From NCBI GenBank assembly GCA_902543185.1, contig CACBXB010000003.1, forward strand, positions 1-64,000: 64,000 nucleotides of DNA, written 5' to 3'. The position numbers and the translations under genes were made by a program. The notes beneath the pieces are model-generated. The model was not told where the DNA came from. It saw only the letters and a list, made by a program, of their open reading frames with translations, and made no database searches. This document shows positions 47,401-55,632 of the stretch, one piece after another. The first letter of the stretch is position 1. Each line of letters begins with the position of its first letter. This DNA comes from Paracoccaceae bacterium. Its GTDB lineage: Bacteria; Pseudomonadota; Alphaproteobacteria; Rhodobacterales; Rhodobacteraceae.

Positions 47401-48097
47401 TTATCTCAGAACCGGTGAGTATTCTGACGGTTCTCTAGGTGAAATATTCATTGATATGCACAAAGAGGGTGCCGGGTTCAGAGCTATGATGAATAACTTC
47501 GCAATAGCAGTCTCGGTAGGACTACAATATGGAGTTCCGCTAGAAGAATTTGTTGATGCTTTCACATTCACGAAATTTGAGCCAGCGGGTATGGTTCAGG
47601 GTAACGATAGTATTAAAAATGCCACCTCTATTTTGGATTATATCTTCAGAGAGCTAGCTGTTAGCTATCTGGATCGTACTGATCTAGCTCATGTTAAACC
47701 CGAGGGAGCAAGTTTTGACGATTTGGGGCGAGGGCAAGATGAAGGTGTCAGTAACTTAAAAGAGCTATCGGAAAATGGAACATCTAAATCGCTCGAGGTG
47801 CTAAAGCAGATAAGTTCGACAGGATATCTTCGTAAACGTTTACCTCAGGAACTTGTGGTTTTACAGGGAAGTCAAACAAATTTAGCACTGGATACCAGTA
47901 ATTTAGAAGCCGATATTGAAGTTGATACGATAGCTAGAGCACCAGATGGAGAGGTAACAGCTGTTGATGCTCGTACAAAAGCAAAGATGCAGGGTTACGA
48001 GGGTGATCCTTGCGGTGATTGTGGAAATTATACGTTAGTTAGAAATGGAACTTGTATGAAGTGTAATACATGTGGCGCAACTTCTGGTTGTAGCTAA
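44465..48097 (+). CDS. nrdJ: adenosylcobalamin-dependent ribonucleotide reductase (class II)
   Basis: NrdJ reduces ribonucleotides to deoxyribonucleotides using adenosylcobalamin, with or without oxygen. The 1210-residue protein is the long alphaproteobacterial form. It has the [23 protein letters not shown] active-site region near residue 467, the [19 protein letters not shown] loop and a C-terminal cysteine-rich tail (CGDCG, then CMKCNTCG, from about residue 1182) that shuttles electrons. No class I subunits are in the window, so the organism may depend on B12 for DNA synthesis, though this cannot be shown here. A long folded leader precedes it, and a strong terminator follows. Confidence 0.96.
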   Translation: MKIERKFTKAGQDAYAGINFVTTTSEIRNPDGTIVFKLDNVEVPDSWSQVASDVIAQKYFRKAGVPTKIKKVKEKDVPEFLWRSTKYSESTAVVGENSSKQVFDRLAGAWTYWGWKGGYFTAEEDAQAYFDEMRFMLATQMAAPNSPQWFNTGLHWAYGIDGPGQGHHYVDYKSGKLVKSSSAYEHPQPHACFIQSVSDDLVNEGGIMDLWVREARLFKYGSGTGTNFSSLRGDGESLSGGGASSGLMGFLKIGDRAAGAIKSGGTTRRAAKMVICDADHPDIEEFTNWKVKEEQKVASIVAGSKIHEQRLNEIFSAIRQWDGSSEDAVDPTKNSSLKTAIREAKRVAIPETYVKRVLDYAKQGYSSIEFPTYDTDWDSEAYASVSGQNSNNSVRVTDSFLKAVEDDADWELIRRTDGSVAKTIKARKLWSDIGHAAWACADPGIQFHDTVNAWHTCPEDGEIRGSNPCSEYMFLDDTACNLASMNLLTFLVDGKFDAESYMHATRLWTLTLEISVLMAQFPSKEIAQRSYDFRTLGLGYANIGGLLMNMGFGYDSEEGRAFCGALTAIMTGTSYATSAEIASEVGAFPGYKKNEKHMQRVIRNHQCAAHGKTEGYEELSVKPVPLDHKNCPDNNLVELSMKCWDDARTLGEKFGFRNAQVSVIAPTGTIGLVMDCDTTGIEPDFALVKFKKLAGGGYFKIINRSVPAALEKLGYGSAKVEEIISYAVGHGTIGNAPVINHTSLAGHGFSKVELDKVEGALGSAFDIRFVFNQWTLGAEFCTDVLGIPEAKLNDPTFDLLRHLGFSKTDIDAANDHVCGTMTLEGAPHLKDEHLNIFDCANPCGKKGKRYLSVNSHIYMMAAAQPFISGAISKTINMPNDATIEDCQKAYELSWSLGTKANALYRDGSKLSQPLAAALIEDDDAAAEILEIGTTQEKAAVLAEKIVEKIVVKEIAKSRERMPERRKGYTQKAVVGGHKVYLRTGEYSDGSLGEIFIDMHKEGAGFRAMMNNFAIAVSVGLQYGVPLEEFVDAFTFTKFEPAGMVQGNDSIKNATSILDYIFRELAVSYLDRTDLAHVKPEGASFDDLGRGQDEGVSNLKELSENGTSKSLEVLKQISSTGYLRKRLPQELVVLQGSQTNLALDTSNLEADIEVDTIARAPDGEVTAVDARTKAKMQGYEGDPCGDCGNYTLVRNGTCMKCNTCGATSGCS

Positions 48098-48200
48098 CTT
48101 GGCACAAGGAGAGGGTGCGCTCTCTCCTAACGCCGCTCAGGCCACAGGCAAAAAATATTTATCTCGAGCAGTATAACTATGAGCTTGATTGGCGAAACTA

Positions 48201-48227
48201 AAAAGGGGGTATATCCCCCTTTTTTTT
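48201..48227. terminator. bidirectional rho-independent terminator after nrdJ
   Basis: A-rich sequence, GGGGG (48205-48209), a TATAT loop and CCCCC (48215-48219), then eight T. The reverse strand also has a T run after the stem, so it can serve both nrdJ and the convergent DsbA-like gene. An extra 7-bp hairpin, AGGAGAG/CTCTCCT at 48107-48128, lies directly after the nrdJ stop. Confidence 0.92.
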
Positions 48228-48240
48228 CTAAATATAGATA

Positions 48241-48879
48241 TTAGATCCCAATATTATCTTTTACTTCGTTTATAAGATTTGACCAAAATTCGACATTTTG
48301 GGCACCTGTGATTACATGTTTTCCATTTAGAATAAAAGTTGGTGCAGAAATTATGCCCATTTTTCTCGCAGCTTTATCTAGTTCAATTACCTGTTCAAGA
48401 TCATTTTTTCCTGCAAGTAGTCTGCTAACTAAGTCTCTGCTAATTCCAGCATTGTGTGATATATCAATCAATACCGCATTTTTGCCTATGTCTCTTCCTT
48501 CAACGAAATATGCTTTAAATAATGCTGATACGACTGCATTCTGCAAACCTTCTTGCCACGCCCAGAAAATCAGCCTGTGAGAAGAAAGAGTGTTTGGAGT
48601 TTTTTCAATATCTTCAAGTTTCAGGTTCAGGCCAGCTAAGTCTGCATGCTCTAAAACGGGCTCGTAGGCCTTAACGGCTAAATCGTTACTACCAAACTTT
48701 GTCTCTAGATATTTCTTTCTATTAACTCCCTCAAGAGCCATTTCCGGATTTAACTGAAAAGGATGCCACTGGATATTGAAAGGATGGTTACCCACTTTTT
48801 CCAGCGCTCTGTCTAAATAGCTTTTCCCAATGTAACACCAAGGACAAATTGGATCAGAAAAAATGTCAAGTTTCACCAT
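48241..48879 (-). CDS. DsbA family oxidoreductase, FrnE-like
   Basis: This 212-residue thioredoxin-fold protein has a CPWC active site at residues 12-15 directly after the first strand (LDIFSDPICPWCYIG) and an inserted helical domain, ending with the cis-proline region SAPTFILNGKH. There is no signal peptide, so it acts in the cytoplasm, as FrnE-type disulfide isomerases do. Related 2-hydroxychromene-2-carboxylate isomerases share the fold but lack the CxxC pair, so the redox role is more likely. It stands alone, convergent to nrdJ across a shared terminator. Confidence 0.85.
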   Translation of the reverse strand: MVKLDIFSDPICPWCYIGKSYLDRALEKVGNHPFNIQWHPFQLNPEMALEGVNRKKYLETKFGSNDLAVKAYEPVLEHADLAGLNLKLEDIEKTPNTLSSHRLIFWAWQEGLQNAVVSALFKAYFVEGRDIGKNAVLIDISHNAGISRDLVSRLLAGKNDLEQVIELDKAARKMGIISAPTFILNGKHVITGAQNVEFWSNLINEVKDNIGI

Positions 48880-48918
48880 AGCAGCGCAGCCTAAAATAAT
48901 AGAAAATATGCATGTAAG

Positions 48919-50733
48919 CTAGTCAGCCTTCCACCATACATCGGGGAAAAACCCTATTCGGTCTCCATATAATGGAATTTTTGTAGGATATCTTAAATTA
49001 GATTTGTGAGCTATTCGGCTTGGCCCGTTATGATAAATTGGAATAACATAACGTCCTGCCATCAAAATACGATCCATTGCCCTCGTAATTGACTTTAGTT
49101 CTTTCATTGATTTGGATTTCATTATTTTATCTAGAAGTTTATCCATTGTGGGCGATTTTAATCCCATCAAATTTCTAGTTCCCTCAACGTCAGCATATTC
49201 AGAAGACCAATAAAGATATTGCTCATTTCCAGGACTAAGTGACAAATCTCTGGCATATGGAGCCATGTCAAATTCTAGTTTTTTAACTCTCTCCCAATAT
49301 TGAGAGCTGTCAACTAATTCAATTTGAACATCAATTCCCAATCGTTGCAGTGCTGAGGAGTACATTTCAACAATTGATAAATATTCTTTTGCCCCTTGGC
49401 GTAATAAAATCGAAAATTTGAACTGACGACCCTGCTTATTTTGTAATTTTCCTTCAACAACTTTAAAACCTGCGTCATTCAAATTTTTTAAAGCCTTTTT
49501 CATATTAGCTCTATTTCTCTCTGATCCGTTTGATTTAGGTAGTTTATAACCTTCGTACGTACCTGGGAGTTGAATTTGGTCAGAACTTTGTAATAATTCT
49601 AAAACACCATTCTTGGCCTCACCTTCCATCATGCCAAGTATTGAGTTTGAAAAATATGAGGTGATACGCTGCTGCCTGCCAGCATTTTGTGCTTCATTAA
49701 TGTATTCAAAATTGAATGCTTCAATTAAAGCTTGCCTAACTCGCCAATCAGAAAAAATTTCCTTCCTACTATTCATTACTAAACCTCGCATTCCAGTAGG
49801 CCGTCCATGCGGTATTTCTGATTTAACAATTTTCCCATTAAGTGCGTTTGGAAAATTAAATTCAGTTTCCCATTTTTCTGCATTTCCTTCTCTGAAAATG
49901 TCTATTTCACCCGCCTTAAAAGCTTCAAAAAGTACAGTCGAGTCACCAAAATACTCAAGCTTAATCTTATCAAAATTCAAAGTTCCTTTTCTAAATGGTA
50001 ATTCATTTCCCCAATAACTAGGGTTTCGCTCCATAGTGATCGACTTACCTGGATCAATATCTGAAATACGATAAGCGGCAGTTGATATGGGAACTATTTC
50101 AAGACTAGAATTTTCAAAATTAATATCATTCCATTGTGATCTCTTAAGAATAGGTCGCATTCCAGCCAAGAGTGCTAACTCTGGATTGTCCTCATTAAAG
50201 GATATTCTCACACTTCTTGGGCCGGTTTTTTCAATGCTTTTTATTTTTTTCCATAGACCTCTATATCGCCAGTGGCCTATCGTCCCCAATGTCTCGTAGG
50301 ACCAAATGACATCCTCGATTGTTACAGGTGAATTATCGCTGAATTTTGCTTCTTTTCTAAGTTTAAACTCTACCCATTCACGATTCGGAGCAGTTTCGAT
50401 TGATTCTGCCAAAAGTCCGTAAAGCGTAAAGGGTTCATCCCAACTTCTTCCCATAAGAGTTTCATAACCCCAAAATCGCAGTTGCCATGGCGAGCGACCT
50501 TTCACAATATGTGGATTTAGAGAGTCAAAAGATCCAACAGCGCCAATTTTTAAAGTACCTCCTTTTTTTGCATTTGGGTTGGCGTATGGAAGAGACACAA
50601 AATCATGTGGTAATTGGGGTGTGTCATACATAGAAATTGCGTGTTTTGGCTGTGAATGTGCATAATTAACAAAACAAAAACAACAAATGACAAAAAATAG
50701 GTTAAAATATTTCTTGAGTAGGGATGTCAGCAT
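48919..50733 (-). CDS. ABC transporter substrate-binding protein, family 5 (YejA-like)
   Basis: This is a 604-residue exported binding protein for peptide-type ABC importers. It has a signal peptide (residues about 1-27, cleavage after AHS) and the family 5 signature region near residues 50-110 (KKGGTLKIGAVGSFDSLNPH; GYETLMGRSWDEPFTLYGLLAES in part). It resembles the YejA/microcin C-type subgroup. No permease or ATPase genes are adjacent, so it must work with components encoded elsewhere. The 185 bases upstream hold a dyad (50784-50802) shared with a candidate small RNA on the other strand. Confidence 0.88.
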   Translation of the reverse strand: MLTSLLKKYFNLFFVICCFCFVNYAHSQPKHAISMYDTPQLPHDFVSLPYANPNAKKGGTLKIGAVGSFDSLNPHIVKGRSPWQLRFWGYETLMGRSWDEPFTLYGLLAESIETAPNREWVEFKLRKEAKFSDNSPVTIEDVIWSYETLGTIGHWRYRGLWKKIKSIEKTGPRSVRISFNEDNPELALLAGMRPILKRSQWNDINFENSSLEIVPISTAAYRISDIDPGKSITMERNPSYWGNELPFRKGTLNFDKIKLEYFGDSTVLFEAFKAGEIDIFREGNAEKWETEFNFPNALNGKIVKSEIPHGRPTGMRGLVMNSRKEIFSDWRVRQALIEAFNFEYINEAQNAGRQQRITSYFSNSILGMMEGEAKNGVLELLQSSDQIQLPGTYEGYKLPKSNGSERNRANMKKALKNLNDAGFKVVEGKLQNKQGRQFKFSILLRQGAKEYLSIVEMYSSALQRLGIDVQIELVDSSQYWERVKKLEFDMAPYARDLSLSPGNEQYLYWSSEYADVEGTRNLMGLKSPTMDKLLDKIMKSKSMKELKSITRAMDRILMAGRYVIPIYHNGPSRIAHKSNLRYPTKIPLYGDRIGFFPDVWWKAD

Positions 50734-50783
50734 ACCGGGGCCATTGATAAGGTTCTATAGACTCGTTTAAAAAAATATTAAGG

Positions 50784-50802
50784 TGTAAAATACTGTTTTA
50801 CA
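50784..50802. promoter_or_regulatory. inverted repeat TGTAAAA-N5-TTTTACA
   Basis: Perfect 7-bp arms separated by five bases lie 51 bases upstream of the YejA-like gene (minus strand) and 10 bases upstream of the -35 box of the candidate small RNA (plus strand). The position between divergent units suits an operator for either or both. I cannot name the regulator. Confidence 0.45.
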
Positions 50803-50812
50803 AACTTTTTGC

Positions 50813-50841
50813 TTGGCGTCATCTGTAGAACGTTGTATACA
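50813..50841 (+). promoter_or_regulatory. predicted promoter of candidate small RNA
   Basis: TTGGCG (50813-50818), a 17-base spacer and TATACA (50836-50841) form a sigma-70-type promoter with four of six matches in each box. A start near 50848 would produce an RNA that ends at the strong terminator 75 bases downstream. Confidence 0.5.
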
Positions 50842-50847
50842 TTAACT

Positions 50848-50922
50848 ACTGCTCGATAGGTTTCTTGCCTGTATGAAACCTGCCTCAATGACTTGGCGCC
50901 TGCTTTTGCAGGCGCTTTTTTT
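50848..50922 (+). ncRNA. candidate small RNA, about 75 nt
   Basis: The intergenic region between the YejA-like and DUF502 genes contains a plus-strand terminator that serves no protein gene. Upstream of it lies a second hairpin, AGGTTTC/GAAACCT (50858-50864 with 50875-50881, 10-base loop), then a single-stranded linker, then the terminator hairpin. With the promoter at 50813-50841 this gives a compact transcription unit with the features of a trans-acting sRNA. No start codon with a ribosome binding site occurs in it. I do not recognise the family. Confidence 0.6.
50896..50922 (+). terminator. rho-independent terminator of the candidate small RNA
   Basis: GCGCCTGC (50896-50903), TTTT loop, GCAGGCGC (50908-50915), then seven T. 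The reverse strand lacks a T run after the stem, so it works only on the plus strand, where no protein gene precedes it. Confidence 0.9.
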
Positions 50923-50965
50923 GATTTTCTTAATATATTTGTTGCTGTCGCCGAATCGATGAACG

Positions 50966-51655
50966 CTAAGCTTTTTTGCCAGTTATACTTTTCTCAATGG
51001 TACTTTTCGCAGAGGTCTTTTTTGTTGGTGGATAAACCAACCCTGCAGAGATCACTAATTTAGCGGCATCTTCAATTGACATATCCAGCTCTACAATATC
51101 TGCTTTCGGAAAAAATAACAAAAACCCAGACGTTGGATTTGGTGTGGTAGGAACAAAAACAGAAACCATGGGGCCATTTGAAGAATTTCGCTCCGCAATT
51201 TCTCCTTTTGCAGTTGTGGAAATGAAACCAATAGCCCAAATGCCTTTCCTAGGATATTCAATCATACAGGCTTTTTCAAATGATCGCTCCTGCTGCGCAA
51301 ATACAGTTTCTGCAATTTGCTTAATGCCCGAATAGAAAGAGCGCACTACTGGCATTCTATTTACCAAATTTTCAGCGTATTTTATAAACGAACGTCCAAT
51401 TAAGCCTTTTGCTAACCAACCCACCAAAGTTGCAAAGACTAAGAATACTACAACACCAACACCTCTAATATTTAACTTCAAATCGTAGCCAAAAATAGTG
51501 TTAAGTATCTGCTCGGGCCTGTAGGCATCCGGTACAAACGGTAGAACAATACCATCAAACCAACCAATAACACTCCAAATTAACCAAAGTGTAAGAGCAA
51601 CTGGAGCAATAACGACGATGCCTGTTAAAAAACTTGTTCTTAGACGTGCGAGCAT
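50966..51655 (-). CDS. DUF502 family inner-membrane protein
   Basis: The 229-residue protein has two N-terminal transmembrane segments (about residues 9-33 and 61-85) followed by a soluble domain with the family pattern RMPVVRSFYSGIKQI and IGFISTTAKGE, and PTTPNPTSGFLLFFP. DUF502 proteins are widespread and uncharacterised. The C-terminus is basic (TGKKA). It is a single gene, 85 bases downstream of psuG on the same strand. I cannot assign a role. Confidence 0.82.
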   Translation of the reverse strand: MLARLRTSFLTGIVVIAPVALTLWLIWSVIGWFDGIVLPFVPDAYRPEQILNTIFGYDLKLNIRGVGVVVFLVFATLVGWLAKGLIGRSFIKYAENLVNRMPVVRSFYSGIKQIAETVFAQQERSFEKACMIEYPRKGIWAIGFISTTAKGEIAERNSSNGPMVSVFVPTTPNPTSGFLLFFPKADIVELDMSIEDAAKLVISAGLVYPPTKKTSAKSTIEKSITGKKA

Positions 51656-51740
51656 TCTTTAGTACGACCAATCTGATTTCTAATTAATTAGTTTTTAGGT
51701 TGCAGAGTTTTAACGAACATTTCCAACTATTACTGTACTC

Positions 51741-52640
51741 TTAAAAACACAATGCAATTTTTGATGCAAGTTTTGCATTGTTCTTAATTAAGGCTATGTT
51801 TGCTAAAAGTGATTTACCTTTGGTGAGTTGATTAACTTTTGAGAGTATGAAAGGCGTCACTTCCTTGGCAATAATATTTTGTTCCCTAGCACTCTTTACG
51901 GCTTCCATTATTATTGGTTCTATAGTTTCAAAAGGAATTTGGTCTTTCTTTGATATTGGGTTTGCGATCAACTGGCCTCCTGACAGCCCAAGTTCCTTTC
52001 TTAATTCGTGGGATTTAGCAATCGAAGAAGGATTGTCGAGTGATAACGGAGATATGAAAGGGCTGTCACTTGACCAGAAGGCTGGCAAATTAGTTTGCCC
52101 AAAAGTAATAACTGGAACTCCAAGGGTTTCTAAAACCTCTAATGTTTTGGGAATATCTAAAATTGCCTTGGGTCCAGCACAGACAACTGAAATACTTGTT
52201 TTTGCTAACTCTTGTAAGTCAGCTGAAATATCGAAAGTTTTTTCAGCAAATTTATGAACTCCACCAATTCCGCCTGTGGCGAAAATTTTAATTCCAGCCA
52301 GGTCTGCAATTATCATTGTTGTAGAAACTGTGGTAGCACCAGTTTCCTTTTCCACCAAGCAATGTGCCAAATCTGCTCTAGATAATTTTCTTACATCTTT
52401 TTTTGCAGATAATTCTGTTAATGCTTCATCTTCTAAACCAACGTGTATTATTCCATTGATAACAGCTATAGTAGCAGGCGTAGCACCATATTCTCTAACT
52501 ATGGTCTCAACGCTTTTAGCCGTTTTCAGGTTTTCTGGCCAAGGCATACCATGGGTTATTATAGTACTTTCTAGTGCAACAACTGGTTCGGAATTTTTAA
52601 TAGCTTGTCGAACTTCTAAAGAATAATTAATTTCCATCAT
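51741..52640 (-). CDS. psuG: pseudouridine-5'-phosphate glycosidase
   Basis: PsuG splits the C-C glycosidic bond of pseudouridine 5'-phosphate to uracil and ribose 5-phosphate. The 299-residue protein has the family's VALESTIITHGMPWPEN segment with the catalytic glutamate, the nucleophilic lysine in CAGPKAILDIPKT, and NPI near the C-terminal phosphate site. Its start overlaps the stop of the kinase gene by four bases (ATGATG, ATGA overlap), so kinase and glycosidase are coupled. Together they allow salvage of pseudouridine from RNA turnover. No pseudouridine transporter is adjacent. Confidence 0.94.
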   Translation of the reverse strand: MMEINYSLEVRQAIKNSEPVVALESTIITHGMPWPENLKTAKSVETIVREYGATPATIAVINGIIHVGLEDEALTELSAKKDVRKLSRADLAHCLVEKETGATTVSTTMIIADLAGIKIFATGGIGGVHKFAEKTFDISADLQELAKTSISVVCAGPKAILDIPKTLEVLETLGVPVITFGQTNLPAFWSSDSPFISPLSLDNPSSIAKSHELRKELGLSGGQLIANPISKKDQIPFETIEPIIMEAVKSAREQNIIAKEVTPFILSKVNQLTKGKSLLANIALIKNNAKLASKIALCF

Positions 52641-53539
52641 TTAATTTCTGTCTCGACATATTTTGAGGCACTTTCAGCAGCTTTTAATAAAGATATTTCT
52701 TTGGGTATTTGATTGATTTCATTTGCAATATGACAGGCTAAAAAATAATCTCCCGCACCTGTAATATGTTTTATATTTTTAACCTTTGGTGGTAATATTG
52801 TAATTGGCTCATGATAAACGGATGAAGCACAAATTTGTTCGCCACCGTTCGTCACAATTGCTCTACCTAATCCTTGCTTTAACAAATAGGCAGAGGCCTG
52901 TCTGGTATCTTTGAAACTCAAATTACAAAGATTTTCAGCTTCGGCCATATTGCAATAAATTGTTACGTTTGGAAGGCTTAAAAATGGTTTCAAACGAAAT
53001 GCTTTTGAAGATGACGCCGATGCTATTCTTATATCGTAATTCTTAAATTTTTTGTTTTCAGCAATTTTTGATAAACTCGATGTACTCAAGTTCCCATCTA
53101 ATACGATTAAATTACGAGAAGGGTTAGAACTTGTTTTCACAACGCCATTTTCCAGCGGTTCTAAAATTCTATCACCAAACTCTTCAACATTAAATATATG
53201 TGCTATTGCAGCTTTAAGGCCTTGTATATCTTCGATTGCTAAATAGCTGTCTGTATCAGTGTCATTGCAAAGGTAAATGTTATCTGTAATGATTCCCAAT
53301 TTGTCACAAAATTCTATGATCGCTCGTCCTTTGAGGTCATCTCCTAAAGCTGTTAATAGTTCTAAGTTCGTAAAGCCACTCAAAGCTAACTGTTTGCAAA
53401 TATTAAATGCAACACCTCCTACGCTAGTTTTTATTGTACCAGAAACATCATCTCCAGGATTTATCCGACTTTTGCTATAGCCAATACTATCGATCAAAGC
53501 GCTACCTGCACATATAATTCTGAAGTTACTCTGATTCAT
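52637..53539 (-). CDS. psuK: PfkB family kinase, pseudouridine kinase
   Basis: PsuK phosphorylates pseudouridine before cleavage by PsuG. The 300-residue protein is a ribokinase-fold sugar kinase with CAGSALIDSIG at the N-terminus, SVGGVAFNICKQLALSG, the second signature TGAGDYFLACHIA with the catalytic aspartate, and a VVLDGN-like strand (IVLDGN). The ATG at 53539 fits the family start; a start at 53590 would add 17 unrelated residues. It overlaps the end of the upstream DUF4198 gene by 14 bases and psuG by four, so the three are likely one unit. Substrate is inferred from psuG. Confidence 0.9.
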   Translation of the reverse strand: MNQSNFRIICAGSALIDSIGYSKSRINPGDDVSGTIKTSVGGVAFNICKQLALSGFTNLELLTALGDDLKGRAIIEFCDKLGIITDNIYLCNDTDTDSYLAIEDIQGLKAAIAHIFNVEEFGDRILEPLENGVVKTSSNPSRNLIVLDGNLSTSSLSKIAENKKFKNYDIRIASASSSKAFRLKPFLSLPNVTIYCNMAEAENLCNLSFKDTRQASAYLLKQGLGRAIVTNGGEQICASSVYHEPITILPPKVKNIKHITGAGDYFLACHIANEINQIPKEISLLKAAESASKYVETEIK

Positions 53540-54392
53540 TGGAAGCTTTAAATGTGAGGGCCGCCCAATAACTTGTCCAATAAGCGTCATTTTTAGAATT
53601 TTTATTAAGTTCTAAAATTACATTGTCTACAAGATATTCATTGCCTTGCGTTACTGTAAATTTACATATCCCATGTGAATCGGTGAAAGCTGTCCTTACG
53701 TCAACCGTTTTGTCTGATTTTCTTTCAAAAATTGTAATTTTTCTATTGTTTTGAGGTTGGCCGTTAAAAAGCAATTGTACTGAAAATTCATCAGATGGCG
53801 AAATAATATATGGGTTATTAAGTGCAATTAATTCATGCTTAAGACCCATATTTTGGTCTGCACCCTTTGCATCCCCAATACCTATTAAAATTTTAGAAAA
53901 TCTATAATAATCTTCTCTGAAATTTACCTCGGGAAATTTATAGTCAAAATGCGTGCCAATTACCCAGTTCTCACCTTTTTCAGTGGCAAAATCAGCAAAT
54001 TTATCCATCGATTTGTATGTGATTGTAGATTTTGTACTTACATAAACACCAGTTATTAAGCCATTGTTATTAAATGACAGTACCGCTGCAGGCACATCCC
54101 CCATTCTCGAATCAATATTAAATTTTTGATTGTCATTTACATAATAAAATTCAGAAAACCTATTTTTAAAATATGAGAGCTCTATTCCTTCAAACATTTG
54201 GCCATTTTTTAAACTTATTTGAAACTCGCCACCTACTGCCTGGCGAAATGTGGTTGTATCGAGCCACATTTCATGAGAAATCAAAGGTTCACTTTTAAAG
54301 ACAACCAATCCAAAAGCAATTGTAAGTATGCTGGCCTTTAATTTAAAAAGAACGATTAGATTATTTTTTATTGTTACTATGTTTCTCTGCAT
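53526..54392 (-). CDS. DUF4198 domain exported protein
   Basis: This 288-residue protein has an N-terminal hydrophobic signal or anchor (about residues 18-40) and a DUF4198 domain that starts with HEMWLDT. DUF4198 proteins often accompany nickel or cobalt uptake systems, and a permease of the HupE/UreJ type lies divergently next to it, so a periplasmic metal role is plausible; this is inference. It overlaps psuK by 14 bases, so it may be read together with the pseudouridine genes, although the functions are unrelated. Its first 65 bases overlap the first bases of the divergent permease gene; the real start of one of the two may be further in, but both need their signal sequences. Confidence 0.7.
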   Translation of the reverse strand: MQRNIVTIKNNLIVLFKLKASILTIAFGLVVFKSEPLISHEMWLDTTTFRQAVGGEFQISLKNGQMFEGIELSYFKNRFSEFYYVNDNQKFNIDSRMGDVPAAVLSFNNNGLITGVYVSTKSTITYKSMDKFADFATEKGENWVIGTHFDYKFPEVNFREDYYRFSKILIGIGDAKGADQNMGLKHELIALNNPYIISPSDEFSVQLLFNGQPQNNRKITIFERKSDKTVDVRTAFTDSHGICKFTVTQGNEYLVDNVILELNKNSKNDAYWTSYWAALTFKASNESE

Positions 54393-55461
54393 GAAAGTGG
54401 TACCATTAAAAGCGCATGAGATGTCACCTGCTATCTTAGACCTTACAATAAATCCAAATGTTGTTCAGTTAAAGATAAGATTTTCGGTTGAAGCGATGCT
54501 TGCGGAAATAGACCTTTCTGAAGTTAATGATACAAATTTATCGGAAAATGCGGTTAAATATGATGAGTTACGTACTTTCACACCAAAGCAAATTAAAAAA
54601 ATATTTGGTAAAAAATGGTCAAACCTTTCCAAAGATATAAAACTAATTCAATCGGGTAGGGTGGTTGAGTTGAATTATCAGGATCTCACTGTTCCTGATG
54701 TTGGGAATACTGACTTAACTCGCATTAGTCATTTATATCTAGAGGCAAAGATTGAAAAGGATGATCCAGTTATTTTTTCCTGGAACGCCAACTTTGGACC
54801 AATTGTTGTGAGACAGGTGGGTGTTGATAATGGCTTAACGCAATTTCTTGCAAATGGAAATGAATCGGATGCAATTTTTTTTCAAGGATCAATTGAAATA
54901 AGTAAAATTCAAACTTTTTTTGACTATATAATTGTTGGGTTTGAGCACATTATTCCAAAAGGATGGGATCATATTGTATTTGTCCTAGGACTGTTTTTCT
55001 TTTCTAGCAAGTTGAAACCACTAGTTTGGCAAATTTCAGCTTTCACTCTTGCTCATACCTGTACTCTTGCTTTAGGCTCGCTAGGTTACATAAAAATTAG
55101 TCCAGAAATAGTTGAACCCCTTATCGCTTTATCGATCATATTCATCTCCGTTGAAAATATTTTTGTAAAAAAGTTAAGTAAGTGGCGGCCTTTAGTAATT
55201 TTTATTTTTGGCTTGCTTCACGGTTTGGGGTTTGCATCCGTACTTGGAGAATTTGGGCTACCAGCTGGATTTTTTGTTCCAGCTCTGATTGGGTTTAATG
55301 TTGGGGTTGAGTTTGGACAGCTGACCATCGTGCTGCTGGTATTCATCTTCATAGGGTACTGGTTTAACAAAAAGAACTATTATGAGAGCTCTATCGCTCA
55401 ACCAATTTCGGCGATAATCGGTTTATTAGGAACCTTTTGGTTCATTGAAAGAGTAATTTAA
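54328..55461 (+). CDS. HupE/UreJ-like membrane protein (putative metal permease)
   Basis: The 377-residue protein has a signal sequence (about residues 1-29, ending PLKA before HEMSPA), an extracytoplasmic domain of about 170 residues and a C-terminal part with five or six transmembrane segments carrying GFEHIIPKGWDHIVFVLGLF and AHTCTLALGSLG. The histidine/aspartate motif in the first helix (HIIPKGWDH) is that of the HupE/UreJ family, which includes nickel and cobalt permeases. Its 5' end overlaps that of the divergent DUF4198 gene. Alternative starts at 54379 and 54391 would cut the signal sequence. Metal specificity is unknown; cobalt would suit a B12-dependent nrdJ but is a guess. Confidence 0.78.
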   Translation: MLAFNLKRTIRLFFIVTMFLCMKVVPLKAHEMSPAILDLTINPNVVQLKIRFSVEAMLAEIDLSEVNDTNLSENAVKYDELRTFTPKQIKKIFGKKWSNLSKDIKLIQSGRVVELNYQDLTVPDVGNTDLTRISHLYLEAKIEKDDPVIFSWNANFGPIVVRQVGVDNGLTQFLANGNESDAIFFQGSIEISKIQTFFDYIIVGFEHIIPKGWDHIVFVLGLFFFSSKLKPLVWQISAFTLAHTCTLALGSLGYIKISPEIVEPLIALSIIFISVENIFVKKLSKWRPLVIFIFGLLHGLGFASVLGEFGLPAGFFVPALIGFNVGVEFGQLTIVLLVFIFIGYWFNKKNYYESSIAQPISAIIGLLGTFWFIERVI

Positions 55462-55500
55462 TAATAAAATAATCTTTTTGAACTTGCATATAAAGAGACT

Positions 55501-55611
55501 ATGCCTTAAGTCGGCGGTTGATAATTCGCAGATGGGTTTAGGGCTTTTAAGAGAGACATCCTTAGAAAGTCCACCGGTTGAAGTTTAACTTTCAAGCTCC
55601 CATCAAGGCAT
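55501..55611 (+). ncRNA. structured leader of rpsB (putative S2 autoregulatory element)
   Basis: The 111 bases upstream of rpsB pair extensively: ATGCCTT (55501-55507) with AAGGCAT (55605-55611); GATGGG (55531-55536) with CCCATC (55599-55604), directly stacked on the first stem; GGGCTTT (55541-55547) with AAAGTCC (55566-55572, one G-U); and TTGAAG with TTTCAA in 55578-55596. The outer stem ends seven bases before GGAAAGG, the ribosome binding site. This is the design expected of ribosomal protein leaders; E. coli rpsB has one, known as t44 RNA. Binding of S2 is inferred. Confidence 0.68.
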
Positions 55612-55632
55612 TAAACCGGAAAGGATTTTAAA

